64,000 bases of DNA from Trachythela sp. YZ-2020 (lineage: Eukaryota > Cnidaria > Anthozoa > Malacalcyonacea > Clavulariidae), in assembly GCA_016169945.1 (NCBI GenBank), contig JADLSH010000395.1, positions 568,501-632,500 on the forward strand, written 5' to 3'. Each line of letters opens with the position of its first letter. The stretch's first letter is position 1. The notes under the pieces were generated by a model. The model had not been told where the DNA came from and did not search any database. It was given only the letters and a program-made list of their open reading frames with translations. Both the position numbers and the translations under genes were made by a program. This document shows positions 33,761-45,312 of the stretch, in pieces.

Positions 33761-36140
33761 AGGCATGCTCTGGGATCTTAACTCGCCTTAACTCGCCGCG
33801 AGATAATGCGAGTTAAGGCGAGTTTAGGCGATTTAAGAAAAAACACAACTTTTAGGTAATGCGTTTTAAGGCGTTTTAGGGCGATTTAAGGCGATTTAAG
33901 AAAAAATACATGGTAATAATTAAATATGCAAGTATAGTACTTTAAGCAAAATACAGTAATAACACATAATTAATAGTGCATAGTAAATGTATTTTGAAAG
34001 AGCACCACTCCCCCCTCACACCCCCACGGGGTCTGGTTAGACTGTCATGTAAACAAGACCCAGTTGAAACTTATTATTAATTAGCTTGTTATTTTGCCGT
34101 ATTACTAATTTTAAGGTTATACCACCAAATTGCTGGAATTAATACAATGAAGAACATAAACCAGTATATAATAACATGTATTTTTAAATTGAATTGCATA
34201 CTAATACCTATTACTAAGTTCAGTCCTGGAACCACAATCAATTGGAAATCTAAAAAATCAGGGTTGTGGCTGTAATGTAGGAACGAGAAGATTTAGTGCA
34301 TCCTATATTTTGAGGGTTGCTATCCTATATTTTGAGAATTTCCAAATGCATGAATGCCTTGTCAATATCTTGGAAATTCCAAGGGTACAGAATATATTAA
34401 AACTGTGACCATGCATGTTCCAATGTGGCAATACATTGTAGTTATTCAAACGAATTTACATATGTGTTAAACTTACCAAATAAGCTTGAATTTACGTTGC
34501 AAATATAGTGTTTCATTTCCATGTGTTCATTTAATAACTAAAACTCAACATTGATTGGTATTTATTTCAATTCCCCTCGATATATAAAGTGCAGTATTTA
34601 TAAAAACTCACTAATGTTAAAATTTAGTTTATATAAAGTTTCCCAGACTTGAATAATAAATTTCCGCTGGATAGCCTGAGAGAAGGCTCCCTCCCCGCAG
34701 TGGCTAACATGAAGTATTTAACTGAATTAATGAAAATGCCAGGTTTTGTTATCGACCCAAGATCGTACGCTAAAAATGTTAAACCTCGGTTATTAAAACG
34801 ATCATGGATCTTTATATAAGTCGATATGAACCGGACAATGCTGACTATAAAAGTTGACCAGGATCATGCTGTGGTTTATCAATTTATGTAAGTTTGAACA
34901 CTGTTGATATAAAATATTAAATGTTGTGCACTACAGGCACTGCAATTCAGCACTTGTATATAAGGCCGTCGGAATTATTAAAAGTATCAGTTTATATTAC
35001 CGTCACTTAAAATTTCGAAAGTTGATAAGCCCTCTACCCTGTAATTTATAGGCCCCGCACTATTTTCAATAATGGAAAACGAAACAATTTATGAATTGTT
35101 CTGGAAGTTCATATCACAATATTGGCATATTAATTATACTTATCGAAATAGATAAAATGTTGAAAACAGACTGATTCTTGCCATCCTGACTTTTTTCTGT
35201 TTGAATATAAGGGTTCCTATGTCATATTATATACCTATAAGCTTGATAGTATGTAACTTATGCACCAGTCATGGAAAGCCTTGCACCCCCCTATCCGGGA
35301 CATGCCGGGGAAATAGCGGGGATTTATTTGCAGATTAGCCTATCTGTTATGCCTGGGTACTCAGGGCATTAGACAGCGTACGTTGGCTATGTGTCATGAT
35401 GGCCAGGGATTATGGGCTGGGAATCAGCGGGAATTCGTCTGTTCGAGATGTATTGTTAAGCCTTGTTCATCGACCTTTACCCTATACTCTATAGACATTG
35501 TTTTACTAAAAATAGCTTTTACAGGATAATGTATTGACTTTGTGTAAATTGCAAGATACAACTAACAGACAAAATGCAAAATATTTACCTACTTTGACAA
35601 ACTCTGGATTGCATGTTTGGCCTCCAATGATCAAAATTGGGGAAATTTTAGAATAGTTTGTTGCCCGGGTAGCGGGGGACTTTAGTCATGTTTAGACTAG
35701 TAAGAAGGCCATGTATAGGTGGGGGATTAGAATGATTTAGGACACAACCTTTATCTAATGTCCGCTGTTCCCTGGGTAGGGGGGTGCAGGGCTTTCCAAT
35801 TACTAGTGCATTAGTGTGTTTCGGCTTTTATCAATAGGCATGTAACTTCCCTTGTTTCGGCTAAGCCCTCTCTTCAGCAAGCCCCCTCGGATAAGCGCCA
35901 TCCTAATCTTATCTGAAATAAACAACCAGAACCCCCCTCTCCTGGGGAAAGGGTGTTTACACTGTATATAGTATTTACTATTTTCAGCATTTTAATTTGG
36001 TTGGCGAGTTTAGGCGATTTAGTGCGAGTTTAAGCGATTTAAGAGAATCGTTGCCAATGTTTATCCGCGATTTAAGGCGAGTTAGGGCGATTTAAGGCGA
36101 TTTAAGGCGATTTAAGGCGAGTTAAGATCCCAGAGCAGGC
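33761..36140. mobile_element. hAT-like insertion in the helicase intron, perfect 8-bp target duplication
   Basis: CTTCTGTA occurs at 33753-33760 and again at 36141-36148. The element between them has ends AGGCATGCTCTGGGATC and GATCCCAGAGCAGGC, near-perfect inverted repeats. Subterminal blocks at both ends are built from TTAAGGCGA/GCGAGTTAAG words (33781-33905 and 36003-36127) in opposite orientation. There is no transposase ORF, so it is non-autonomous. An 8-bp duplication is typical of hAT, although the terminal bases are not classic. Confidence 0.8.
35260..35811. mobile_element. MITE nested inside the hAT-like element
   Basis: ATGCACCAGTCATGGAAAGCC at the left and GGCTTTCC..TACTAGTGCAT at the right are imperfect inverted repeats, followed inward by GCACCCCCCTA/TAGGGGGGTGC. 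It spans 552 bp with no ORF. This gives a third nesting level: TIR unit, then hAT-like element, then MITE. Confidence 0.6.
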
Positions 36141-36743
36141 CTTCTGTATTTATACAACACTATATCAGCTTTGAATACTAAGGACAGACAGTGTATATAA
36201 ATTCAAAAGTCTAGCAACATTTTGATTATAATACAGAGATATGTAGCATATACATTACCAATGCTGAATGCAATGAGCTTCGTCTACTGCAATTAAGCAT
36301 ACTCTGTTGCGATAGACATCACTTGTAAGGACATTTCGCCCCACTGACTCAAGGAACAAAACTTGATCTTGCATCAAAGATGACAAGGGGGAAATTACTA
36401 AACAAATACTGGCAATTTCAGACGGTTTTGAATGAACAACATCGAAGACTGTCGGAAAGCATTGGAAAATCAAAGATTTCCCCGATCCAGTCGGCAATAT
36501 TACCAACACATCTCTTCTCAAAAGAAGGCTCCTAATTCCTTCTTCCTGATGTTTTGTCAGATTCTGAATTTTAAACATAGTTTTAATTTTATCTTTTATA
36601 GCTTGTAAGTCAAGAACCTCGCACACGACTCGCCATTTTTCTCGAACATTTGTTGAACATATAACATGTGATCTGCTTAACCAATCACTACGTTACCTGC
36701 GAAATACTGCAGGCTGCGTTTCTATTGGTCAAATAAAACAATC

Positions 36744-36814
36744 GTTCGAGCATTGGTCCAGCCGGTGTGTGGGGCAAGGGACCGTGGCCTCACACAGCGG
36801 CTGGATCGAGCCTA
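36744..36814 (-). repeat. Right terminal inverted repeat
   Basis: Reverse complement of 29202-29272 with three mismatches. It lies about 120 bp upstream of the first recognisable helicase codon, mirroring the spacing at the other end. Confidence 0.8.
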
Positions 36815-36824
36815 GACATGCTGG

Positions 36825-38228
36825 TGGCTTTCACAGTTTATCGCGCGCAAAAAAATGCCAAATTCTAAACAACAAGACATGCCGCCATGTTATTATCCAC
36901 TTTGATTACAACATTTTCGTTTCTGTCAAAAGTGGCGTGCCGGCGAATAATTCCCGAAGAAATTAGTCGCGCCATATTTAGCTACCTGCTATTTTTGCAC
37001 GCACCCACGCCTTTTATCCACGACTAGCCCAAATTAGACAATCTCGACGATTGTAAATAGTTAAACATTAGTTTTTCACTTTGATTGCCAGAGCAACTGT
37101 GTTCGTTTCGTTGATTTATAAATCTTTTTCTGATTGATCCTGGTGTCAGAAATAATAAAATATATTTGTATTATTTCCTGAGAGACGAAAGATAATTTAA
37201 TTGAGAATTTTAGCGCTTGCTTCAGTATAACAAGGTAACAACACACCGAGCCAAATAATCATTTTTCAACCTATCAGATCAATTTTCTATTGTTCCCAAT
37301 CTGTTTTGGAATTTGACTCAACTGTCACTCAATACTCAAGGTCTTGTGCCCAAATTTAAAAACTCGATATAGGTATTGAATTCAAAATTCAAAATCTAAA
37401 ACAGGTCTAGTGTTTGATATTTAAGAGATTGGAAGAAACGAAAAAAGATATAGAATAAACAACAGATGATTGCTAGATAGGTTCAATGCGAAATGATTAC
37501 TGCACTAAACTGAATATAACACATATTTATTGTCGTTAATTACACTGTTAATCGTCTCATTATGCAGTTCTAGGTAATGCATAATTTCTAAATAGAGCGC
37601 ATCTATCTCAAATGTTCAAATTAATTTATCAAGCAATATAGTCAAAGCAAACAAATATGTCAATATGAAACGTGAGAACAAAATATATTAAAACTTTGCT
37701 CACATGTTCGTCTCTCATCATATAACTGTGGCGGCTAAGAATCTAACTCCGTCCAACTTACGCTTCAAAGCGCAAGAGGGATATCACTCCACCACAGTAG
37801 TGTCTATTATTTTATTCATTATACGTCCATAACGTAACCACATAAAAATTGACCTGCAAACATTTTGTTATCCAATTAATTTGTTTTTGAGAACGTATAA
37901 ACCGGACATTTTGAATACTATAAAACAATGGTAGACCAAAAATTATATAATTTCGACACGTCCTGCCGGCAAAGGAAGGGGTGGGGGGAGGGGAGATGGG
38001 AGATGGGAGGGAGAAATCGGGGGTGGAAGGATGGGGGGAGGCTTTTTATCAATCACTTTCATTGTGCGATTTACAATCCATCAAAATCTGAGAATGTACT
38101 TCAGTTTACCTGTAAGGGCAAAAAAGCAAACTAGTAGAGCACACTCAAGCAGTGATAAAAACAAAAAAAAATATTCAAAAATTTTCTGGCAGCGAAACTG
38201 ATTTCGAACTCCTGAGGACAAGAAAACG
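36825..38228. other. Intergenic stretch, no gene seen
   Basis: AT-rich apart from a G-rich patch at about 37975-38045. No recognised feature. Confidence 0.4.
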
Positions 38229-38325
38229 CGGTCCCCTCAGACCCCTCAGTCCTAGGTATAGAACAGACCCCTCAGTCAACAGACCCCTCAGATAACAGAC
38301 CCCTCAGTCCTAGGTATAGAACCGA
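38229..38325 (+). repeat. CAGACCCCTCAG short tandem repeat
   Basis: The word CAGACCCCTCAG occurs repeatedly with spacers AACA, TAAC and CCTAGGTATAGAAC. It lies just upstream of the CR1/L2-like element and could be part of its 5' region. Confidence 0.7.
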
Positions 38326-39249
38326 ATCTAACAAATATAATTCCTGTGCGAATTACTCAACGTCAACCAACCATTAACAGAAGAAAATCACATGGTAAGT
38401 GACAGAGCAGGAGAAATACTAACTACCGGGAGTTTTTTCGGGAGGAAACTCGGCGGTGTCAGAGAAAGGACTGGCTCAACTATCTAGAGTTGGTCCGGTG
38501 CAGGATGAGAACAGAGATAACTTTGGTCTAAATCCTACCTACCGTCATGGGAAACATCACGGGCCGAACCATGTAGATGCTAACGTTCATTTTCCTCAAC
38601 ACCCGATCCCTGTACTTATAACAAATCATACCCGGCCAAATAACACTGCTAGAAAAAACGGCAATGTGGTCAATAGCAATAATATTGCTGTTAAAATAAC
38701 CTCCATTGACGAACTTGCAATAACAACTCCTATAACTCATTCAAGCCTAAAGATTGTTCACTTAAATATTCGCTCATTGAGGAATACAGCCCATCTTGTT
38801 CAACTTAGGGATCTAGCCATATCATCAAATATCGATGTCCTTACAATCTCCGAAACATGGTTGAACACAACGGTTACCAACTCTGAAGTCGGCGTCGAGG
38901 GCTATAAGTTGTTCAGGCTCGATCGCCTTCATAAAAGGGGTGGCGGCGTTTGCGCCTACATTCGAAAAGAAATAAAAGCCTCCGTATTAAAATAACTTTC
39001 ACAAATATCCGAAACTAATTTCCACCAACTCTGGATATAACTTCAATGCAATAAATCCAAATCTCTTTTAATAATATGTGTTTCGTACCGTCCACCAGAC
39101 TGTCCTTTGGCCTGTTTTGAGAACTTCTTCAAACCTAATTACATGCAAGCTCTTCTATATGGAAAACCGATTTTCATTCTCGGTGATCTGAACTGCAATT
39201 TGTTAAAGACTAGCCGTGACCAGAAAGTTCTAGCTGACGTACAGGAAGG

Positions 39250-40859
39250 CGAGCAGAATTTTTCTCTTACTCCAAAGGTGTACGTCAAGGATGTATACTA
39301 AGTCCAATTCTTTTTAACTTATACATAAATGAATTAGCTAAATTATTCGAAAACACTAATTCAGACCCTTTCATACTTCCAAACGGCGCAAGACTGAGTT
39401 GTCTTCTTTACGCTGATGATTTAATTATATTATCAAGATCAAAATTTGGACTCCAAAAATGCCTAGATGAACTCAATAACTGGTGTAAAAAATGGCTGAT
39501 GGAAGTTAACTTAAAGAAAACCCAAATTATGATCTTTCAAAAAGGAAATAATAAAATACAGAAACCAAAATTCATGTTAGGTAATAAAAACGTAACGATT
39601 GTACAAGAATATTGTTACTTAGGAATCAAATTGAATTCAAATGGTAAATTTACTCCAGCTATAAAACAGCTAAGTGAAAAAGCACTACATGCACTATACA
39701 GCATACGAAAACATCTCAACTTACACAACCTAAAACCGAAACTAGCTATAAAAATATTCGATAGTATAATATCACCAATTCTTCTCTACAACTCAGAAGT
39801 GTGGGGTGCATACCTCAAAAATGATTTTAATAATTGGGATAAACTTCCAATTGAAAAAACACACTTGAGGTTTTGTAAATTATACTTGGGAGTTGGGAGA
39901 AAATGCACTAACATCGCCTCCAGAGGTGAACTTGGAAAATTTCCACTAATAATAAATATATTTAAACGATTATTTAAATATATTATACATTTAAACACAT
40001 TGCCTGAAACAGCAATTGCCAAACAAGCCTTTTTAATATCTAAAGATTTGTATTCTAAAAAGAATACTTCATTTTATGGAAATGTCACAGATATTTTAAA
40101 ATCATACAATTGTAACACGCAAATACTAGATCTGGAATCAATATCCAATCATTCGGTAAATCTAATCTCAAGCAACATAAAACAAAGTTACATAACATTC
40201 TGGAAACACACACTAGAGAATTCATCGAAACTATGTTTCTACTCTGCTTTCAAAAGGGAATATCAGTTAGAAAAATATCTTACCACAATAAAAAATTCAA
40301 ATCAAAGGAGAACTTTCACACGATTCCGGATAAGTAATCATAACCTATTGATTGAATATGGTAGATACCAAAACATTCCTCAAGCAGAACGACTATGTAC
40401 GATCAGTCAGTCAGGCGAAATAGAAAATGAGTCGCATTTTCTCACATCATGTGAAGCCTACGACAGCATTAGAGAACATTTTTTAAACAATTTACCAAAT
40501 GTTCTCAATAGCACAGATCAAAGAGAACAAAATTTATCCGTAGAAATAATGAAATCAAATGAAACTGAAACGATTTTATTATTATCGAAATTTATTTCTT
40601 CCTGTTTTGTGGAAAGAGATAAATGCCTTGAAACCAGGAATGCTGAAAATCTAATTATTTAAATTCTATATTAGCATATATCTTTGTATTTACTTTTATA
40701 CTTTATACCACATACTTCCACGTAAATAGCACGTATTTTATAGCACATAGTTATCTATACCGTACTTAGTTTAGCACCTATTTCATAGCTTTAGCAATAC
40801 CTGTAACTAGAGGTCATGCCAATAAAGCAATTATTTACTGTTACTGTTACTGTTACTGT
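39250..40859 (+). mobile_element. Non-LTR retrotransposon B inserted in element A
   Basis: 5'-truncated copy that starts inside the RT and ends with a (GTTACT)n tail at 40840-40859, after which element A sequence resumes. Its clade is not assigned. The C-terminal RLCTISQSG..ENESHFLTSC zinc-type motif differs from the end of element A, so the two belong to different families. Confidence 0.85.
39255..40662 (+). CDS. Reverse transcriptase C-terminal half of element B
   Basis: One open frame runs from the truncation point to TAA at 40660-40662. It begins FFSYSKGVRQGCILSPILF (motif B), then LLYADDLIILS (catalytic YADD intact), WLMEVNLKKTQIMIF, YCYLGIKLNSNGKF, SPILLYNSEVWGAY and a C-terminal Cys/His cluster. 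The first methionine, at 39499, is internal and not a real start. No stop in about 470 codons implies a recent insertion. The fingers and nuclease are absent, so it cannot move alone. Confidence 0.85.
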
Positions 40860-41327
40860 ATCTGCTGAACGTACTAAACCTCACACAAATGATCAATAGT
40901 CCAACTAGAATAACACATACTTGCCACTCATTAATTGACGTTATTCTCACCTCGTCCTCGAAACTTGTGCGCGAAAGCGGCGTGTTAAATACCCCAATCA
41001 GCGACCATCTACCTGTTTACGCCATACTGAAGTTGAGATCACCATGCTTCATTACTGTACGGAGCTACAAGCACTATAACCCCTTGTCATTCTCCTCTGA
41101 TCTCGCTTCGAACTCAAACCGTCTCCTATCTATTTTCTCGGAACGCGACGTGAATTCGAAGTTAAAAACCTTCAACGACATACTTCAGTCTGTCCTTGGT
41201 GTACATGCACCAATAAAGACCGTGAAAGTTCGTAGCCGACCATGCCCGTACGTCACGCACGAAATTATAAACCTTATGAGAGGTAGAGATCGACTTCACC
41301 GCCGTTACCTACAGACCCGCGACAATA

Positions 41328-42956
41328 ATGATTGGAATCATTACAAAGATTATCGTAAGTAACAAAGTCAAATCTACACTAAAAAGTGCTGCCAAAATTC
41401 ACGCATTTAATGAAGTTCAGAAACATAAGAACAACCCCAGCTCTCTTTGGAAGACAATAAATCGATATATTCCAACCAAAGAAAAGGAATCGCAAGTACA
41501 TGCCAAAGATAAAAAAGTAGTGGCTGATGATTTCAACCAATACTTCACCTCGCTGGGAAAGAACACCGCTGAAGCAGCAAGACGTGTAGCTGAAGACAAT
41601 AACATTGAATTAATTAGTCCATTATCTACTGTAATTTCTTACCCAACAAGTGAGCTATTTTACTTCGAATCAGTTACCTGCACCGAGGTGCAACGTATTA
41701 TCCTCGCTATGACCACTAACAAGTCCCCTGGACTAGATAAGATAAGCCTTCGTGTTATTAAAGACAGCCTTCCTGTAATATTAGTCCCCCTCACGGACAT
41801 AATAAACTGTTCACTCGCTTCATCGACGTTTCCTGATGTTTGGAAATTAGCCGAAGTAATACCATTGCTGAAGGAAGGCGATCACGAGTTGGCATCGAAT
41901 AATCGACCCCTTTCACTTCTTGTAGTTGCTTCAAAAATCTGTGAAAAAGTTGTCCTTAATCAATTTGGTGCTTACTTATCTAACAATAATCGTTTATCCT
42001 CTCATCAGAGTGGAAATAGAAAATACCATTCCACTGAAACCGTCAACTTTATGGTAAGCGACTGTATTCTGGAAGCTATGGACAAGAAGATGGTGACCGC
42101 TTTGATCTTGTTAGATTTATCCAAAGCATTTGACAGCGTCAGCCACTCAATCTTGTTGCATAAACTAAGTTGCGTTGGTGCTTCTCCTGAGGCATTGAAA
42201 TGGTTCGACAGTTATCTCTCTGGTAGATCTCAATCTGTACGTATTGGATCACAAATGTCTTCTTCACTCCCCATTACTCATGGCGTACCACAAGGTGCAA
42301 TCCTATCACCTCTATTGTTCTGTATCTACACAAATGACCTACCATCAACCACTCACAAATGACCTACCATCATTGACTCACACCTATCATATGACTGTCT
42401 CATTACTCAACTGGTTTCATCATGTATGTCCAAATTAGTTCAAATCTACCGAGTCAAGGACAGCTTCGACAGTGATACGCTCTTGTTAGTTATTGAAGCT
42501 CTTGTTATTAGCAAGCTTTTATACTGCTCCTCCGTCTGGTCTAATACTTCCTCTGTGAATTTGAAAAAACTCCAGGCAGTACAGAAGTCATCACAAATAC
42601 CAGAAAGTTTGACCATATTACACCAGTTTTACAAGAACTTGGAAGGCTACCTGTCGAACAACTGTTATTGTTTAGAGATACAGTAATGGCCTATAAGTGC
42701 GTTAACAACCTAGCCCCCAATTATTTATGCGACAAGTTTAGTAAACGTGCTGAGTTACACGATCATCCAATGCGCTATCAAGATCTGCTCCACATTCCAT
42801 TTTACAGAAGGCAGCAGGACAGAGAACGTTTCACTACAGAGGAACGAAAATCTGGAACGATTTAGAAGACAAATTTAAAAACATTCCTACAGTAAGAAGT
42901 TTTAAGAAGAAACTTAAATCACATATTCTAGATACGTTTTATTCGAATCCATAATT
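41328..42956 (+). pseudogene. Reverse transcriptase of element A, catalytic box deleted
   Basis: 41328-42362 has NPSSLWKTINRYIP, SPGLDKISLRVIKDSLP, FPDVWKLAEVIPLLKEGD, NRPLSLLVVASKICEKVV, ALILLDLSKAFDSVSH (motif A) and GVPQGAILSPLLFCIYTNDLPST (motif B). Then comes a stop. A short duplication (CAAATGACCTACCATCA twice, about 42331-42372) replaces the region where YADD should be. The frame at 42426 continues with RT thumb text: LVIEALVISKLLYCSSVW. The tail, near 42840, has RNVWNDLE-like remnants in another frame. Loss of both catalytic aspartates abolishes RT activity. Confidence 0.85.
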
Positions 42957-43118
42957 TTTATCCTTTTATCATAAATTGACAATTTAGAAAGTCCTATAGA
43001 TATATAGTTTAAATTATCTTAACATAACATTTTAAATTAGCTGTTATATTAATATTTAAATTGTTGCAATTTTATGCTGAAGAGCCCACTTGGGAGCATA
43101 TCATTAAAGTATCAGTAT

Positions 43119-44636
43119 CAGTTCAAAGGTATGAAAAGGCTGGCGGGGGCATTTAATGTATTTCTGGCAAGGTTTTGTACATTAAACATTTAAACCTTTA
43201 TTAAAACTACAAGCTTTCTACAGTCAGTCTATAACAATGAATACTTCGCAATGATTTGTTAACAATTGCTCCAGATCTTCAATTTACCATACTTTCGAGG
43301 GTACCTCAATACCGAGCCAAGGATTCGAGCCCGGACTCTAGCTCTAGCTCAGGACTCGAGCTCGGACTAGCGCTCAGGACTGCATTTTTAACATTAATTC
43401 TTATACGAACAGAATGATTAAATTTTCGATGCAATTTTTGACACGTGACAACTTGCACGGAGGAATCAGTGGAAGTTTGTTCGAGTTTTGTTTGGAATAT
43501 GTTTACTTCGGTCGTTTCTCTTGCCGTTGCCGTCGCCCGCACTCGCAACACCAACTATAACTTCGAGTGAAAACCTGCACTTTCCCTAGTAGGACAATAC
43601 TATCACCAAGAGTAGGGCAACACCTAGTCACATCATTACAGTATTGTTATGCATATGTCGTTAAATGCTTTGGCTGCCCCGTGGGTCCTTAAAACCTGAA
43701 CAAAAAGTTTCTTGTGTTCCAGAAGACCTGTAGCTATGATGTCAAGACAATATACCGTTGCAGGAGAAATTCGTATGAAAATGAGCAATGCATATTTTCA
43801 TGCCAACGAACGGTGTATAAAATACAAATTGCCAAACTTTTCAAATACCCTTCTAAAATCATTAATTATTCATATGCGAAACATAAAGGAAACTCATGAC
43901 CCGTAGCGGATCTATATATTTGATATAGACTTGCTCAAATTTTCTCCTTCAATTTTACAGCGTAGATAACATCAATCTTCAAAATTCCAACACCATGCAG
44001 TGAGCGTACAAAACGAGTCATTTTAGAAGTCATATACAAACCTTGCAGTTCGGCCTTTATCAGATCTAAAACTCGGCTGCGCCTCAATGTTTTAAATCAG
44101 ATAAAGACCTCTCACGTGGTTTGTATATATTACTTATAACCTTATTTTACCGTTCAGCCTGGTTTCCTCCATTAACTCATGCCGATAAAGTGTACTTGCT
44201 CAGCAATTAAACTAGTCTGTGTAGAACAATAGCCAAAAATTTCAAAATATTTGATTCATTGTTGCTGATTGTTGATTTCAGCTGATATACATATTTATAA
44301 TATAACATTTATAGTACGCGCGTGCTGATTGGTCGAGAAGCGTGTTTCTATAACTGTACAGAAACACGGAAATTTTCCCGCCAAAATTTAAAATCATAAA
44401 AAAAACAAATTAAAATGCGAATTATTTAAACACAATTTTAATGATCCAAGCACGTTATATACTAAAATACACCAGGTAATTAAATTAAACAAACGCTAAA
44501 TTTGTGAGAGAACGGTTCTGGTTGAAGACTGAAGTGAACCAATATTTATACTCTGGTCAACTCAAAGACTCATTCTAGCCTGATGTTTTCATCCCGCGAG
44601 GGTATACATGAGACCCGCTAGGAGAGACTAAATGCC
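43119..44636. other. Intergenic, with GAGCTC-rich patch and palindromic repeat
   Basis: 43311-43381 is a run of CTAGCTC/GAGCTCGGACT words whose inverted relative is at 54536-54597. 44031-44130 is an imperfect palindrome (TATACAAACC..GGTTTGTATAT) containing CTTTATCAGATCTAAAAC, related to 54758-54845. No gene. Confidence 0.55.
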
Positions 44637-44939
44637 CTAGGGGTAAAAACCCCGATAGAGCCCTGTCATCAAGGTTGCGACCCTCTCCGACATTACCTGA
44701 ACCAATTGCTGATAATCCCCTTGGACAGTCCTTACGATTCGACTGATTATATTTCCATGAAATAATCTGTGTCTATGGGCAATGAAGTTGACAATTTGGA
44801 ACACTTCAACCCCACAAATACGCTGCGAGTGTATTTCCCCATAGAAGAAGAAACACATCTCCCACAAAGCTGTAGTCATAGAGAAGACAGCTTTTTCCAG
44901 ATGATAGTTGACTTCCATTTGAGCATTACCATCACTCAT
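44637..44939 (-). other. Unassigned 100-residue open frame
   Basis: The frame from MSDGNAQMEVNYH to GLYRGFYP has protein-like composition and contains GEIHSQRICGVEVFQI and IISRIVRTVQGDYQQLV. The last segment faintly resembles the helix-turn-helix stretch of Harbinger-type transposases, but spacing does not fit and I do not assign it. It may be a transposase remnant or chance. Confidence 0.2.
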
Positions 44940-45181
44940 ACTACAGCTGAGATGTTAGGGAGGCCAGGAAAAACCTGCAGTACAGGAAACCTCGATGGGG
45001 CCCAAGACATACAGCAGCTCCCCCACGAAGCTTTTTATCTCACAAATTCATAATTGGAGTGTTGGTAACACGAGAAACAGAGCTGACTAACAAAGCATGT
45101 ACATGTTTATTTTGTAACAAGCCGAGAAAGCACGACACGCAACGTTGTCAAGATCCAACTCAACTTTATTTTCTTTTACAT

Positions 45182-45312
45182 TCCATTTTCAGCCTCGTAC
45201 CCAGGCGCAACTACTCCTGTGTTTTATATAGATCAGTGGTTATGCGGAGCGAGCGCGCGGGGGTGCTTGGGGAGGACGTGACGGGAATTAGTTGCGCCTG
45301 GCAGAAAATGGC
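45182..45312. mobile_element. Short MITE-like inverted repeat
   Basis: CCATTTTC..CCAGGCGCAACTA at the left and TAGTTGCGCCTGG..GAAAATGG at the right are imperfect inverted ends about 130 bp apart. Confidence 0.5.

Larger units (their letters stand above)
32088..36626 (-). pseudogene. RecQ-like DNA helicase, two exons, one nonsense codon, motif Ib region missing
   Basis: Exon 1 (36626-36259) has LTKHQEEGIRSLLLRRDVL, Walker A PTGSGKS, ISPLSSLMQDQV and DEAHC. It ends TG|gtaatg. Exon 2 starts at 33432 after ttttttag and joins in phase as HCIQHW-GYALRKG. It has LALTATL (III), IIIYCQT (IV), ATIAYGMGIN (V), then TAA at 32895-32897. The same frame goes on to YLQESGRAGRD (VI), a cysteine cluster (CCDICQRQCHCGGDIC) and an acidic tail. 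Only 27 residues separate QDQV from AVDEAHC, far fewer than usual, so the motif Ib region is deleted. No ATG lies in frame at the 5' end: a nearby ATG at about 36634 is out of frame. ATP-driven unwinding is the family role. This copy cannot be functional as it stands. Confidence 0.85.
29202..36814. mobile_element. TIR-bounded 7.6-kb unit carrying a DUF6589-type N-terminal gene and a RecQ-like helicase
   Basis: Inverted repeats 29202-29272 and 36744-36814 match at 68 of 71 positions. Directly outside them lie GACATACTGG (29192-29201) and GACATGCTGG (36815-36824), a 10-bp direct repeat with one difference, as expected for a target-site duplication. Inside are two spliced genes reading inward from each end and meeting near 31.8-32.1 kb. 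Three younger insertions sit in introns. Both genes carry nonsense codons, so this copy is dead. RecQ-like and DUF6589-type genes are both multicopy in cnidarians. Their joint mobility is my inference. Confidence 0.65.
38456..41362 (+). pseudogene. Apurinic-type endonuclease domain of element A, split by element B
   Basis: The first part has KIVHLNIRSLRN, DVLTISETWLN, RLDRLHKRGGGVCAYIRK and, after two in-frame stops near 38994 and 39052, VSYRPPDC and FILGDLNCNL. At about 39245 element B begins. At 40861 the reading resumes: NVLNLTQMINSPTRITH, then SLIDVILTSS and SDHLPVYA. These are the ordered motifs of the EEP (APE-like) nuclease that non-LTR elements use for target nicking. The last conserved SDH is kept. 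A frameshift near 41350 separates it from the reverse transcriptase frame. Confidence 0.85.
38400..43118 (+). mobile_element. CR1/L2-like non-LTR retrotransposon A (interrupted)
   Basis: Endonuclease (38456-39245 and 40861-41362), reverse transcriptase (41328-42362) and thumb (42426-42955) lie in the normal order. The 3' end is AGTATCAGTATCAGT near 43104-43118, a short-repeat tail typical of this clade. The 5' boundary is not defined. The endonuclease is split by element B. Several stops, one frameshift and loss of the YADD box make it inactive. Confidence 0.8.

Noticed and set aside
38456..38995. Host gene for a secreted or signalling protein
   Set aside because: The motifs (LNIRSLRN, SETWLN, RGGGVCAYIR) are those of a non-LTR retrotransposon endonuclease.
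44637..44939. Harbinger transposase helix-turn-helix fragment
   Set aside because: Only a short stretch (ISRIVRTV) is reminiscent. Spacing and upstream residues do not fit, so it is left unassigned.
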